Positions 1 through 10,519 of a DNA stretch of 64,000 bases are shown in pieces. Position numbers and translations under genes: made by a program. The notes beneath the pieces were generated by a model that saw only the letters and a list, made by a program, of their open reading frames with translations, did not search any database and was not told the origin of the DNA. Position 1 is the first letter of the stretch, and every line of letters starts with the position of its first letter. Source of the stretch: Pelomonas sp965229315 (lineage in GTDB: Bacteria; Pseudomonadota; Gammaproteobacteria; Burkholderiales; Burkholderiaceae_C). Where the stretch lies: NCBI RefSeq assembly GCF_965229315.1, contig NZ_CBDDJA010000001.1, forward strand, positions 744,001 to 808,000, given 5' to 3'.

Positions 1-1241
1 TTGCGCAGGTAGATCAGCATGTTGCGGCAGCTGATGAGGTCCATGCCCAGGAAAGGTGCGTGCGTCATCAGGTTGTGCCGCGCGAACACGCACATCGCCC
101 GGATGTCCTTGCGGATGGCGAAGCCGCCGGCGTTCTGCACGAACGCCTTGGCCACGTAGGCCTCGGGCACGTTCTCGACCGACGCGGCCGAATACTGCCC
201 CGCCCGCGCCGTCTCGATGGAAGCCTCGTTGATGTCGGTGCCGAAGATCTGGACCTTGCTGTCCAGCCCGTTGGCATCCAGCGCCTCGCGCAGCAGCATG
301 GCGATGGTGTAGGCCTCCTCGCCCGTGGAGCAGGCCGGCACCCAGACGCGGATGGGGTCGCGCCGCAGCTCGATCAGCTTGGGGATGACGCTCAGGCGCA
401 GCACGTTGACGAACTCGGCGTCGCGGAAGAACGCGGTGACGCCGATGAGGATGTCGTCACGCAGCGCCGCCGCCTCCAGAGGGGCGGTGCGCAGATGCTG
501 CAGGTAGCCGGCCACGTCGCGGTCCTTCTGCAGCAGCACCCGCCTCAGGAAGCGGCGGCGGAGGTTGACGTCCTTGACGTAACCCAGGTTGGTGCCGGTG
601 CGCTCCTGAACGAGCGCCAGTGCCGTGGCCAGTGCATCGCTGTAGGAGTCCTCTGCATTCGAAGGGGTGGCATTGCCGAAACGCGCCACGAGCTGGGCAG
701 CGATGTCCTCGACGGGCAGGACGGCATCGACCAGGCCCGTGTTGATCGCGGCAATCGGCATGCCATCGTGATTTGCCGATGACGGCGCCTGCGCCAGCAC
801 CAGCCCGCCACTGGCCTTCAGGTCGACGATGCCGGCCGCGCCGTCGCTGCCCGTGCCCGACAGGATGACCGCCGCGGCGGCCACGTCCGGGTCCTGCGCG
901 ACGGATGCCAGGTAGATGTCGATGGGCAGGTGCAGCCCCGGGGCCCGCTTGGTGACGCGAAAGTGGCCGTCCAGCGCCGTGGCGGTGCAGTCCTCGGACA
1001 GCACGTAGACCGTGTCGTGCTCGATCTTGCGCATGCGCGCCAGCCGCTCGACCGGCATCCTGGTGTGCCGCTTGAGGATGCCGTCGAGCTGGGTCTGCCG
1101 GGTCGGGTCCAGGTGGCTGATCACCAGCACCGCGAAACCCGGCTGCTCGGGCAGCCCGGCCAGCACGCTGGCAAAGGCGTCGATGCTGCCCGCCGATCCA
1201 CCCAGGACGGCCACTTTTGCTGGAAGCTGTTCTTGCTGCAT
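1..1241 (-). CDS. CheB-CheR fusion chemotaxis protein (3' part outside window)
   Basis: The reading frame starts at the ATG at 1239-1241 on the minus strand and runs off the left edge of the window, so about 413 N-terminal residues are visible. Residues 1-180 form a CheB-type methylesterase domain: GGSAGS near the start carries the catalytic Ser, ISHLDP the probable His, and ILSGTGSDGAAG the Asp. There is no receiver domain in front of it. The following part is a CheR methyltransferase, with TAFFRD, the SAM-binding stretch VWVPACSTGEEAYT, FGTDIN and ISCRNMLIYL. Fusions of this type often continue into PAS and histidine kinase domains, which cannot be seen here. The expected role is adjusting glutamate methylation of chemoreceptors, or a chemosensory-like regulatory role. 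Family assignment is firm; full length is unknown. Confidence 0.9.
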   Translation of the reverse strand, partial: MQQEQLPAKVAVLGGSAGSIDAFASVLAGLPEQPGFAVLVISHLDPTRQTQLDGILKRHTRMPVERLARMRKIEHDTVYVLSEDCTATALDGHFRVTKRAPGLHLPIDIYLASVAQDPDVAAAAVILSGTGSDGAAGIVDLKASGGLVLAQAPSSANHDGMPIAAINTGLVDAVLPVEDIAAQLVARFGNATPSNAEDSYSDALATALALVQERTGTNLGYVKDVNLRRRFLRRVLLQKDRDVAGYLQHLRTAPLEAAALRDDILIGVTAFFRDAEFVNVLRLSVIPKLIELRRDPIRVWVPACSTGEEAYTIAMLLREALDANGLDSKVQIFGTDINEASIETARAGQYSAASVENVPEAYVAKAFVQNAGGFAIRKDIRAMCVFARHNLMTHAPFLGMDLISCRNMLIYLR

Positions 1242-1349
1242 GCGCACGGCAACCCGAAATAGGGTGATGGAGTCTAGTGGACGGGCGCGTCAGGGCGGCC
1301 GCTGCGCCGGCAGGCAAACTCCGCAGTGACACCCAGCCGAGGAAGCTTC

Positions 1350-1793
1350 ATGGACCACCCCAGCGTCACCCTGATCCAGCGTCAGGGCTACCAGTTCGAA
1401 CACCACTATGCGCCGGAATTGCCGGTGCTGCTTGCCGACGAGCCGCCGCCGCTGGGCACGGGCCTGGGGCCAGACCCGGTCGAGCTGCTGGCCTCGGCGG
1501 TGGGCAACTGCCTGAGCGCATCGCTGCTGTTCGCCTGCCAGAAATACAAGGACGACCCGGCGCCGCTGCGCACCGAGGTGAAAGCCACCGTCGGCCGCAA
1601 CGAGCGCAACCGCAACCGTGTGCAAGGCCTGGCGGTCGACCTGCACCTGGGCAAGCCTGCCGCCGAGCTGGCGCACCTGCAGCGCGTGCTGGACACCTTC
1701 GAGGATTTCTGCACCGTCACGCAAAGCGTCGCGCCGGCCATTCCCGTCACGCTGCGTGTGCTGGACAGCACGGGCGCGGTGCTGAAGGGCTGA
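1350..1793 (+). CDS. OsmC/Ohr-family protein
   Basis: This 147-residue protein has the OsmC fold signature LLASAVGNCLSASLLFAC, with the first conserved Cys of the family in the GNC motif and a second conserved Cys in DFCTVTQS. OsmC/Ohr proteins reduce organic hydroperoxides with a cysteine pair; many members are unassigned. The ATG at 1350 is preferred because GAGGAAG lies about 6 bases upstream, although the frame is open from a GTG at 1326. It is transcribed away from the CheB-CheR gene and towards gdhA, with a hairpin between the two convergent genes. Substrate cannot be told from sequence. Confidence 0.85.
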   Translation: MDHPSVTLIQRQGYQFEHHYAPELPVLLADEPPPLGTGLGPDPVELLASAVGNCLSASLLFACQKYKDDPAPLRTEVKATVGRNERNRNRVQGLAVDLHLGKPAAELAHLQRVLDTFEDFCTVTQSVAPAIPVTLRVLDSTGAVLKG

Positions 1794-1814
1794 GCCCGGA
1801 CAGCGCTGACGACA

Positions 1815-1837
1815 AAGGCCCGCACGCGGCGGGCCTT
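1815..1837. terminator. Bidirectional hairpin between osmC-like gene and gdhA
   Basis: A perfect 9-bp stem, AAGGCCCGC paired with GCGGGCCTT around a 5-base loop, lies between the stops of two convergent genes (1793 and 1861). It has no long T run, so it is a candidate terminator by position and stem strength. Confidence 0.6.
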
Positions 1838-1860
1838 CGGGCGCGGTCAGACGCGGCGCG

Positions 1861-3132
1861 TCACGGATACAGGCCGCGCTCCTCGCGCGCCTGCAGCACC
1901 CGCGTGCAGGCCACCGTGAAGGCGGCGGTGCGCAGCGTGATCTTGTGCAGCTCGCTGGTTTCCCAGATGTGCTTAAAGGCGCCGATCATGATCTTGTCCA
2001 GGCGCACGTTGATCTCGTCCTCGGTCCAGAAGAACGACGAGAAGTCCTGCACCCACTCGAAGTAGGACACCGTCACACCGCCGGCGTTGGCGATCACGTC
2101 GGGCACGACGACGATGCCGCGGTCGGCCAGCACGGCTTCGCCGTCCGGCGTGGTCGGGCCGTTGGCACCTTCGAGCACGAGGCGGGTCTTGATGCGCTGG
2201 GCGCGTTCGGCGGTGATCTGGCCTTCCAGCGCCGCCGGGATCAGCACGTCGCTGGGCACGTCCCAGAAGTTCTCGTCGTCGATCTTGTCGGCGCCCGTGA
2301 AGCCGGCCACGCCCTTGTAGGTGGCCACGTGGTCGAGCAGGCTCGCCATGTCGAAGCCGTTCTCGTTCAGGATGGTGCCCGTGTGGTCCTGCACGCAGAC
2401 GATCTTGGCGCCGTTGGCGGCGAACAGCTTGGCGGCGATGGAGCCGACGTTGCCGAAGCCCTGCACCGCGACGCGCGCGCCTTCCAGCGGCTGGCCCAGG
2501 CGGCGCATCGCCTCGCGGCCCACGACGAACACGCCGCGGCCGGTGGCGGCCACGCGGCCGAGCGAGCCGCCCAGCTCGATGGGCTTGCCCGTGACGACGC
2601 CGGTCGCCGTGGCGCCGGTGTTCATCGAGTAGGTGTCCATCATCCAGGCCATGATCTTGCCGTTGGTGTTCACGTCCGGCGCCGGGATGTCCTGCTGCGG
2701 GCCGATGATGATGCCGATCTCGCTGGTGTAGCGGCGGGTCATCTTCTCCAGCTCCTTCAGGCTGAGCAGCTTGGGGTCGACACGGATGCCACCCTTGGCG
2801 CCGCCGTAGGGCAGGTTCACCGCGGCGTTCTTGATCGTCATCCAGGCCGACAGGGCCATCACCTCTTCCAGCGTCACGTCCGGGTGGTAGCGCACGCCGC
2901 CCTTGCCCGGGCCGCGCGTCAGGCTGTGCTGCACGCGGTAGCCCTCGAAGTGGGCGATGGTGCCGTTGTCCAGCTCGATGGGGATGTCCACGATCAACGC
3001 GCGCTTGGGGCGGCGCAGGGTTTCGACCCAGCGGGCCAGGTGGCCGAGGTAGGGCTCGACGGCGTCGATCTGCGACAGGTAGGTGCCCCAGGGGCTGTTG
3101 CGCGTGGGCGAAACGAAGGACAGGTTGGGCAT
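1861..3132 (-). CDS. gdhA: Glutamate dehydrogenase (Glu/Leu/Phe/Val family)
   Basis: The 423-residue enzyme interconverts glutamate and 2-oxoglutarate with a nicotinamide cofactor, linking ammonia assimilation and the TCA cycle. The N-terminal substrate domain shows GPGKGGVRYHP, the active-site Lys in LPYGGAKGGIR and the catalytic Asp in PAPDVNTN; the C-terminal Rossmann domain has VAVQGFGNVG. The start at 3132 (MPNLSF) is preferred over the longer frame to 3207 because GGAG lies 6 bases upstream and the extra 25 residues look like non-coding sequence. Length fits the hexameric ~420-residue group, usually NAD-linked in this lineage; cofactor preference is inference. The gene stands alone. Confidence 0.93.
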   Translation of the reverse strand: MPNLSFVSPTRNSPWGTYLSQIDAVEPYLGHLARWVETLRRPKRALIVDIPIELDNGTIAHFEGYRVQHSLTRGPGKGGVRYHPDVTLEEVMALSAWMTIKNAAVNLPYGGAKGGIRVDPKLLSLKELEKMTRRYTSEIGIIIGPQQDIPAPDVNTNGKIMAWMMDTYSMNTGATATGVVTGKPIELGGSLGRVAATGRGVFVVGREAMRRLGQPLEGARVAVQGFGNVGSIAAKLFAANGAKIVCVQDHTGTILNENGFDMASLLDHVATYKGVAGFTGADKIDDENFWDVPSDVLIPAALEGQITAERAQRIKTRLVLEGANGPTTPDGEAVLADRGIVVVPDVIANAGGVTVSYFEWVQDFSSFFWTEDEINVRLDKIMIGAFKHIWETSELHKITLRTAAFTVACTRVLQAREERGLYP

Positions 3133-3242
3133 GAAATGCTCCGTAACTTTTCGTGGGGCGAACGGTAGCGCGAAGCCGGACCGTGCCACCGGCACTTGTC
3201 TAGCCAAGTGCTCATGCGCCTATGCGCGCAATGCATAGCCCG

Positions 3243-4091
3243 TCAGCTTCGGCGCCTGAGGCGTGCCAATCCGCACAGGCCGAGCCCCATCAGCAGCGCC
3301 GTGGCGGGCTCGGGCACGGCCGTCGTCACCCAGTTCAGCACCTGCGTGTCGGCCGTGTCGGCGGCCATCGTCGCGTCCAGCCAGGAGCGGTAGCTGGCGA
3401 GCTGCACGTAGCCCGAACGCGGGTTGATGTCGTTGCCGTTGGCGTCCAGGTCGCTGATGAAGGCCGAGGCGATGCCCCACAGCGGCGCGCCGCCCGCCAG
3501 GCTGGTCACGTGACCCAGGAACAGGCCGCCGCCACTGTCGCCGCCCTGCACGTAGGGGGTGGTGAAGCCGTCGGTGTAGGTGATCAGCCAGTTGGCCGAC
3601 ACCGGCCCCAGCGGGCCGCTGTCGTCGGGGTCCACCGTGGACCAGAACTCGCGGACCTGGCTGAAACCGTAGCCGCGGGGCGACTGGTTGGCGCCGGTGG
3701 TCAGCGTGGCGTCGATGGCGTAGCTGCCGCCGGCGGTCAGCGTGTCGGCCACCAGGCTCAGCGACGGCGCGTCGATGGCGGTCGCCAGGCGCACCAGCGT
3801 GATGTCGTCCTGCGGGAAGCCGCTGGTGCTGAACGAGTAGACGGCGGCGATGAGGGCGCTGCCATAGCCGTTGCTGTAGGTGTCGCCCACGCCCAGGTTC
3901 AGGTGCGAGGCGGTGACCACCCAGTTGGGCAGCACCTGCACGCCGAACGACACCTGGCCGAACTCGGTCGTCGACGTGCCGCCGACGATGGCGCAGGCGG
4001 GCGGCGCGGCCAGCAGCCCCGCGCAGGCCAGCACGGATGCGGCCATCCAGGAGGTCAGGAATGCGGTCGGTCGGCGTACGGCTCGGATCAT
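3243..4091 (-). CDS. PEP-CTERM anchored trypsin-like serine protease
   Basis: The 282-residue precursor has a signal peptide (hydrophobic stretch about residues 15-33, ending near ACA), then IVGGT, which resembles the mature N-terminus of trypsin-like enzymes. The S1 triad is visible as VVTASH (His), DDITLVRL (Asp) and GGDSGGG (Ser). The C-terminus is a classic PEP-CTERM tag: VPEP, a hydrophobic helix LLMGLGLCGLA and the basic tail RLRRRS. Such tags are sorted by an exosortase, which is not in this window. The His motif is TASH rather than the usual TAAHC. Probably a secreted or surface protease; substrate unknown. Confidence 0.9.
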   Translation of the reverse strand: MIRAVRRPTAFLTSWMAASVLACAGLLAAPPACAIVGGTSTTEFGQVSFGVQVLPNWVVTASHLNLGVGDTYSNGYGSALIAAVYSFSTSGFPQDDITLVRLATAIDAPSLSLVADTLTAGGSYAIDATLTTGANQSPRGYGFSQVREFWSTVDPDDSGPLGPVSANWLITYTDGFTTPYVQGGDSGGGLFLGHVTSLAGGAPLWGIASAFISDLDANGNDINPRSGYVQLASYRSWLDATMAADTADTQVLNWVTTAVPEPATALLMGLGLCGLARLRRRS

Positions 4092-4170
4092 GGAAGCTCT
4101 CCCTTTCGGACAGGGCTGGAGTGTGACGCCCCGCCGTGGGTGCCGTCTACCCGTCGTCTACGATCCCGCG

Positions 4171-6162
4171 ATGACCTCGCTGGACCTCGCCCTGCTCTAT
4201 CTGGTGGCTGCCGTTCTGGGCGTCGTCGTCTGCCGCAGCCTGAAGCTGCCGCCCATGCTGGGCTACCTGGCGGTGGGGGTGCTGATCGGCCCGAATGCGC
4301 TCGCGCTCGCGCACGATTCGGCCGGCATCGAGTACCTGGCCGAGTTCGGCGTCGTGTTCCTGATGTTCGCCATCGGGCTGGAGTTCAACCTGCCCAAGCT
4401 GCGCGCGCTGCGCACCGCGGTGTTCGGCCTGGGGCTGATGCAGGTGCTGCTGACGCTGCTGGGCGCCATGGCCGGCAACGTGCTGCTGATCGCGGTGTTC
4501 GCGATGCTGGGCCGCGCCTGGGACCTGCACTGGCAGGGCGCGCTCGTGCTGGGTGCCGCCATGGCGATGAGCTCCACCGCCATCATCATCAAGCTGATGG
4601 CCGAGCGGCTGGAGCTGGAGAGCCCGCACGGCAAGCTCGTCATGGGCGTGCTGCTGTTCCAGGACCTGGCCGTGGTGCCGCTGCTGGTGCTGATCCCGGC
4701 GCTGAACAGCAGCGGCAGCGAGATGGCCACCGCGCTGGCCTGGGCCGGCGTGAAGGCGCTGGCGCTGCTGGGCCTGCTGCTGTACGGCGGCCAGAAGGTG
4801 ATGCGTTGGTGGCTGACGCTGGTGGCGCGGCGCAAGAGCGACGAGCTGTTCATGCTGAACCTGCTGCTGGTCACGCTGGGCCTGGCCTGGATGACCGAGC
4901 ACGCGGGCCTGAGCCTGGCGCTGGGCGCGTTCGTCGCCGGCATGCTGATCGCCGAGACCGAATACAAGCACCAGGTGGAGACCGACATCCGGCCCTTCCA
5001 CGACGTGCTGCTGGGCCTGTTCTTCATCACCATCGGCATGAAGCTGGACTGGCATCCGCTGATCGACCACTGGTGGCTGGTGATCCTGCTGACGGGGCTG
5101 CCGGTGCTGGTCAAGTTCGCGCTGATCGCCGGCCTGGCGCGGTTGTTCAAGTCGCCGCCGGGCGTCGCGCTGCGCACGGGCCTGTACCTGGCGCAGGCGG
5201 GTGAATTCGGCTTCGTGCTGCTGACGCTGGGCGCCGAACACCGGCTGGTGGCGCCGCAGTGGGTCAGCCCGGTGCTGGCCAGCATGGTGCTGTCCATGCT
5301 GGCCACGCCCATCCTCGTGATGTACAGCAACCGCATCGTCATGAAGCTGTCCAGCAGCGACTGGCTGATGCAGTCCGTGCAGCTGACCAGCATTGCCAAG
5401 AAGTCCATCAAGACCGAGGCCCACATCATCATCTGCGGCTATGGCCGCAGCGGCCAGAACCTGGCGCGTCTGCTGGAGGGCGAACACATTCCCTACATCG
5501 CGCTGGACCTGGACCCCGACCGTGTGCGCCAGGCCGCCGCGGCCGGCCAGAGCGTGGTGTTCGGCGACGCGGCCAAGGTGCAGAGCCTGATGGCCGCGGG
5601 CCTGGCGCGCGCCAGCGCCGTCGTCGTCAGCTACCACGACACGCCGTCGGCGCTGAAGATCCTGCACCTGGTGCGCGAACATGCGCCGCGCGTGCCGGTG
5701 GTCGTGCGCACCATCGACGACGCCGACCTGGAAAAGCTCAAGGCCGCCGGCGCCACCGAGGTGGTGCCCGAGGCCATCGAGGGCTCGCTGATGCTGGCCT
5801 CGCACGCGCTGGCGCTGGTGGGCGTGCCGATGCGCCGCGTCATCCGCATCACGCGCGATGCGCGCGACAAGCGCTACGGCCTGCTGCGCGGCTACTTCCA
5901 TGGCGCCGACGACGACACCGTCGACGAGATCGACCAGGCGCGCCTGGCCTCCGTCACGCTGCCCACCGCCAGCCCGCATGCCGGCAAGCTGCTGGACGAC
6001 CTCGCATTGCATGCGATGCGTGTGGCCGTGGTGTCGCTGCGCCGCGCCAACGGCAAGGGCCTGCTGGTCGACGGCGCGACGCTGGCCGGCGGCGACACGC
6101 TCGTCATCAGCGGCACGCCCGCGGCGCTGGCGCTGGCCGAAGAAAAGCTGCTGGCCGGCTGA
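4171..6162 (+). CDS. Kef/YbaL-type monovalent cation:proton antiporter
   Basis: The 663-residue inner-membrane protein has about 12-13 predicted membrane helices in residues 1-400 (Na+/H+ exchanger fold, CPA2 group), with the family stretches GLEFNLPKLR, SSTAIIIKLM and FQDLAVVPLLV. A cytoplasmic RCK/TrkA-N Rossmann domain follows from about residue 415 (IIICGYGRSGQNLARLL), then a TrkA-C-like domain (DEIDQARLASVTL). This architecture is that of KefB/KefC/YbaL potassium efflux systems gated by ligand binding to the RCK domain. No KefF/KefG partner is adjacent. The start at 4171 opens directly with a membrane helix; the frame further upstream is open but has no such feature. The exact paralogue cannot be fixed. 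Confidence 0.9.
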   Translation: MTSLDLALLYLVAAVLGVVVCRSLKLPPMLGYLAVGVLIGPNALALAHDSAGIEYLAEFGVVFLMFAIGLEFNLPKLRALRTAVFGLGLMQVLLTLLGAMAGNVLLIAVFAMLGRAWDLHWQGALVLGAAMAMSSTAIIIKLMAERLELESPHGKLVMGVLLFQDLAVVPLLVLIPALNSSGSEMATALAWAGVKALALLGLLLYGGQKVMRWWLTLVARRKSDELFMLNLLLVTLGLAWMTEHAGLSLALGAFVAGMLIAETEYKHQVETDIRPFHDVLLGLFFITIGMKLDWHPLIDHWWLVILLTGLPVLVKFALIAGLARLFKSPPGVALRTGLYLAQAGEFGFVLLTLGAEHRLVAPQWVSPVLASMVLSMLATPILVMYSNRIVMKLSSSDWLMQSVQLTSIAKKSIKTEAHIIICGYGRSGQNLARLLEGEHIPYIALDLDPDRVRQAAAAGQSVVFGDAAKVQSLMAAGLARASAVVVSYHDTPSALKILHLVREHAPRVPVVVRTIDDADLEKLKAAGATEVVPEAIEGSLMLASHALALVGVPMRRVIRITRDARDKRYGLLRGYFHGADDDTVDEIDQARLASVTLPTASPHAGKLLDDLALHAMRVAVVSLRRANGKGLLVDGATLAGGDTLVISGTPAALALAEEKLLAG

Positions 6163-6253
6163 GCGCCGCGGGCCGCGGGCCCACTGCCGCCTGCGTGACA
6201 AGCGCGCGGCCAGGGCTGCGCCACACTGGCGGCCAGCCCACCAGGAGCCGGCC

Positions 6254-7528
<1,275 letters not shown>

Positions 7529-7615
7529 GCGCCGACGCGGCGCCGTCCGGCACGCCGGGCGCGGCCGATGCGGCACCATGGCGGGTCGAGCGTCAACAGG
7601 CGCCAGGAGCCTGCC

Positions 7616-8710
7616 ATGGTCTACGACATCGAGCACATCACCGAATACCGCTTCCACCGCCCGGTGGAGCTGGGTCTGCACCGGCTCACCTTCCGCCCGC
7701 GCGACGGGCACGACATGCGCGTGCTGGCGACCGAGCTGGTCATCACGCCCACCGAGCAGCGCGTGGACCTGGTGCACGACGTCTACGGCAACTCCGTCGC
7801 GCTGGTGCTGCCGGCCGCGCAGGCCGAGCGGCTGCAGGTCGTCTGCCGATTCACGGTGGAGCACCTCGGTGCCGAGGGCTTCAACCAGCCGGCCGCCAGC
7901 GAGTCGGCCTGGATGCCGCCGCCCTACTCGATGTCAGAGCGGCTGTCGCTGACGCCCTTTTTGCTGCCGTCGTTCGACGATCCCAACCTCGTGCTGCGCA
8001 CCTGGGCGCAGCCCTTCGCCGAGGCGGCCGAGAACGGGGGCGGCCCGCGTGCCGTGGTGGCGCAGATGTGCCAGGCCATCCGCAGCGGCTTCACCTACGC
8101 CGCGCGCGAGGCCGAAGGCGTGCAGACGCCGCGCGAGACGCTGGCGCTGGGCAGCGGCTCGTGCCGCGACTTTGCGACGCTGATGATCGACGCACTGCGC
8201 CACCTGGGCATCGCGGCGCGCTTCGTGTCGGGCTACCTGTATTCGCCGCCGGTGGTGTCGGTGGTGCCGATGGCGCCACCCGCCGCGGCACCGGCCGACC
8301 CCACCGCCATGCCGCTGGGCGAAGGTGCTGCCACCATCGCGCCGCTGACGACGGCGGACGTTGTCGCAACGGCCACGCCGCCCGACACCGCGGCGCCTAC
8401 AGCACCCGCCGCAGCGGCCGAGATGACGCTGCCGGTCGCCGAGCCGGGGGACGCCGCGCCCGCGCTGCCGGTGCCTGACGTCACCCACGTCGGCGGCGGC
8501 GCGACGCACGCCTGGGTGCAGGTCTACCTGCCCGACTGCGGCTGGTTCCCGGTGGACCCCACCAACAACCTCATCGGCGGCACCGACCTGATCCGGCTGG
8601 CCGTGGCGCGGGAGGCGGCCGAGGTGTCGCCGCTGAGCGGCACCTGGTGGGGGGCGCCTGAGGACTTCGAGGGCATGAGCGTCACCGTCAGCGTCACCGC
8701 GCGCGGCTGA
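7616..8710 (+). CDS. Transglutaminase-like cysteine protease-fold protein with Pro/Ala insertion
   Basis: The 364-residue protein starts MVYDIEHITEYRF, the typical N-terminal beta domain of bacterial transglutaminase-like proteins, with AGGAG upstream of the ATG at 7616. The catalytic core shows GSGSCRDFATLMIDALRHLG (Cys near residue 183), GGATHAWVQVYL (His near 298) and WFPVDPTNN (Asp). Between Cys and His lies an unusual Pro/Ala/Thr-rich stretch of about 80 residues (about 212-290) that most family members lack, probably a disordered loop. The role is probably peptide hydrolysis or crosslinking; nothing in the context fixes a substrate. The gene is convergent with recQ, and the two share an inverted repeat at their ends. 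Confidence 0.85.
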   Translation: MVYDIEHITEYRFHRPVELGLHRLTFRPRDGHDMRVLATELVITPTEQRVDLVHDVYGNSVALVLPAAQAERLQVVCRFTVEHLGAEGFNQPAASESAWMPPPYSMSERLSLTPFLLPSFDDPNLVLRTWAQPFAEAAENGGGPRAVVAQMCQAIRSGFTYAAREAEGVQTPRETLALGSGSCRDFATLMIDALRHLGIAARFVSGYLYSPPVVSVVPMAPPAAAPADPTAMPLGEGAATIAPLTTADVVATATPPDTAAPTAPAAAAEMTLPVAEPGDAAPALPVPDVTHVGGGATHAWVQVYLPDCGWFPVDPTNNLIGGTDLIRLAVAREAAEVSPLSGTWWGAPEDFEGMSVTVSVTARG

Positions 8711-8737
8711 GGCCGCTGGCGCGGGTCAGCCGCGCGC
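8699..8737. terminator. 12-bp inverted repeat spanning the ends of two convergent genes
   Basis: GCGCGCGGCTGA (8699-8710) is the exact reverse complement of 8726-8737, with a 15-base spacer. Each arm contains the last codons and stop of one gene (the transglutaminase-like gene on plus, recQ on minus), so both proteins end Ala-Arg-Gly. It would fold into a strong hairpin in either transcript and is a candidate bidirectional terminator, although no T tail is present. Confidence 0.6.
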
Positions 8738-10519
8738 CTTGGCGAGCACGAAGTCCGGGTGGATGTCGCGCACGCCGTGCCGCGCGAAGGCGATGCGCAC
8801 CACCTCGGCGCTGCACAGTTGCACCTCGCCCCAGCCAAAGCGGCGCACGCGCACGCGCTGGCCCGCGGTGAAAGCGGCATGGGCGGCGCGTGGCGCGGGC
8901 GACGGGTCCGGCACGGCCGCCGGTGCCGCGCGCTCGTCGGCCAGCAGCCGCTCGAAGCGCGCGCAGCTGTCGCAGTGCCCGCAGCGGCTGGCGCCGTCGT
9001 CCAGCGTCTCGCCGAAATGCGCCAGCACGCCTGCCCAGCGGCAGTTGCCGGCCTTGGCGTACAGCACCATCGCATCCAGGCCGTCGCGGCCGCTCTGCTG
9101 GCGCTGCTGCGCCGCGGCCTCGGCCGCGTCGACGATGGCGCCGGCCTCGCGGCGCCGGGTGGGCTGCAGGCCGGTGGCCTCGCTGCCGCGCAGTGCACGC
9201 ACCGAGCGCAACGCCGCCAGTGCCTGGCCCAGGCGGCGTTGCGGCATGCGCACCATGTCGGCCAGCGCGGTGGGCAGCCAGCCGCGCTGCGGCGTCTGGC
9301 TCACCAGGGCCTGCCAGACCGCGGCCAGCTCCTCGCGGCTGGGCGCCTGGCCGCCGGCGAAGAACTGCTGCAGCGCGCGGTCGCCCTCGCGGAACAGCAG
9401 CACGCAGTCCGCGCGCTCGCCGTCGCGGCCCGCCCGGCCGCATTCCTGCACATAGGCCTCGATGGACGCCGGCATCTGCGCGTGCAGCACCAGGCGGATG
9501 TCGGGCTTGTCGATGCCCATGCCGAAGGCGTTGGTCGCGATCATCAGGCGCGTCTCGTCGCGCATGAAGGCCTCCTGCGCGGCCACGCGCTCCCGGGCCG
9601 GCAGCTTGCCGTGGTACAGGCCCACGGCCAGGTCGGCCTCGCGCAGCTGGCCGTGCAGCGTGGTGGCCTCGCGCACGGTGGCGCAGTAGACGATGGCGCT
9701 GCCGGCCCCGCTTTCGTGCAGTGCCTGCAGCCGGCGCTGGATGAACGCGCGGCGCTGGCTTTCTGTCTGCGGCAGCTCCACGGCCAGCCACAGGTTGGGG
9801 CGGTAGACGCCATGGCACAGGATGCCGTCGCGCGGGATGTCCAGCGCCGCGGCGATCTCGCGCTGCACGGGCGCCGAGGCCGTCGCCGTCAGTGCCAGCA
9901 CAGGGGGGCGGCCGAGCGCGCGCCGGGCGTCGCGCAGCGCGCTGAAGGCGGGGCGGAAGTCGTGGCCCCACTGCGAGATGCAATGCGCCTCGTCCACCAC
10001 CAGCAGGCCCACGCGCTGCTCCTGCAGCAGCCCCAGCGTGCGTGCGTCGGCCAGCCGCTCGGGCGTCGTGAACAGCACACGCACGGCGCCGCGCGTCAGC
10101 AGCGCCTCGGTCTGCAGCCGCGTGTTGGCGTCCAGCGCCGAGTGCAGCTGCCGCGCGGCCACGCCGCGCTCGACCAGCCCGTCGCACTGGTCCTTCATCA
10201 GCGCGATCAGCGGCGAGATGACCACCGTCAGCGTGTCGCCCAGCACGGCGGGCAGCTGGTAGCACAGCGACTTGCCGGCGCCGGTGGGCATGACGGCCAG
10301 CGTGTTCTGCCCCGCCAGCACGCGGGCGATGACCTCCGACTGGCCGGGGCGCAGCGCCGCCAGCCCGAACACGCGCTTGAGCGTGCGGCGCAGCTTGGCC
10401 GGCGCCACCGGTTCGCGCGGCGGCAACTGGGCGGGCGGCGGCGCGGGGCGGGGCGAGTCCTCGCGCGGGCCCGCGGCGCGGATCACGCGGCCCGCGGCGG
10501 TCATGACGGCGGCGCTCAT
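8726..10519 (-). CDS. recQ: RecQ-family ATP-dependent DNA helicase
   Basis: The 597-residue helicase unwinds DNA 3' to 5' and is expected to act in recombinational repair. Motifs visible: RPGQSEVIARVLAGQ (motif 0), MPTGAGKSLCYQLPA (Walker A), VDEAHCISQWGHDFR (DEAH plus the RecQ aromatic loop), LALTATAS (III), IVYCAT, TNAFGMGID (V) and ECGRAGRDG (VI). A zinc-binding region follows with CRWAGVLAHFG and CGHCDSC. The C-terminus has only a short domain (AGQRVRVRRFGWGEVQ) and no HRDC domain that I can see. The start at 10519 overlaps the stop of the upstream hydrolase in ATGA (10516-10519), so the two are translationally coupled. Residues 1-45 are a Pro/Ala-rich extension. Confidence 0.92.
   Translation of the reverse strand: MSAAVMTAAGRVIRAAGPREDSPRPAPPPAQLPPREPVAPAKLRRTLKRVFGLAALRPGQSEVIARVLAGQNTLAVMPTGAGKSLCYQLPAVLGDTLTVVISPLIALMKDQCDGLVERGVAARQLHSALDANTRLQTEALLTRGAVRVLFTTPERLADARTLGLLQEQRVGLLVVDEAHCISQWGHDFRPAFSALRDARRALGRPPVLALTATASAPVQREIAAALDIPRDGILCHGVYRPNLWLAVELPQTESQRRAFIQRRLQALHESGAGSAIVYCATVREATTLHGQLREADLAVGLYHGKLPARERVAAQEAFMRDETRLMIATNAFGMGIDKPDIRLVLHAQMPASIEAYVQECGRAGRDGERADCVLLFREGDRALQQFFAGGQAPSREELAAVWQALVSQTPQRGWLPTALADMVRMPQRRLGQALAALRSVRALRGSEATGLQPTRRREAGAIVDAAEAAAQQRQQSGRDGLDAMVLYAKAGNCRWAGVLAHFGETLDDGASRCGHCDSCARFERLLADERAAPAAVPDPSPAPRAAHAAFTAGQRVRVRRFGWGEVQLCSAEVVRIAFARHGVRDIHPDFVLAKARG

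Noticed and set aside
3222..5204. Long plus-strand open frame across the protease and antiporter genes
   Set aside because: Arg/Gly/Ala-rich translation without motifs, antisense and out of frame to two genes with clear active sites; an effect of high GC.
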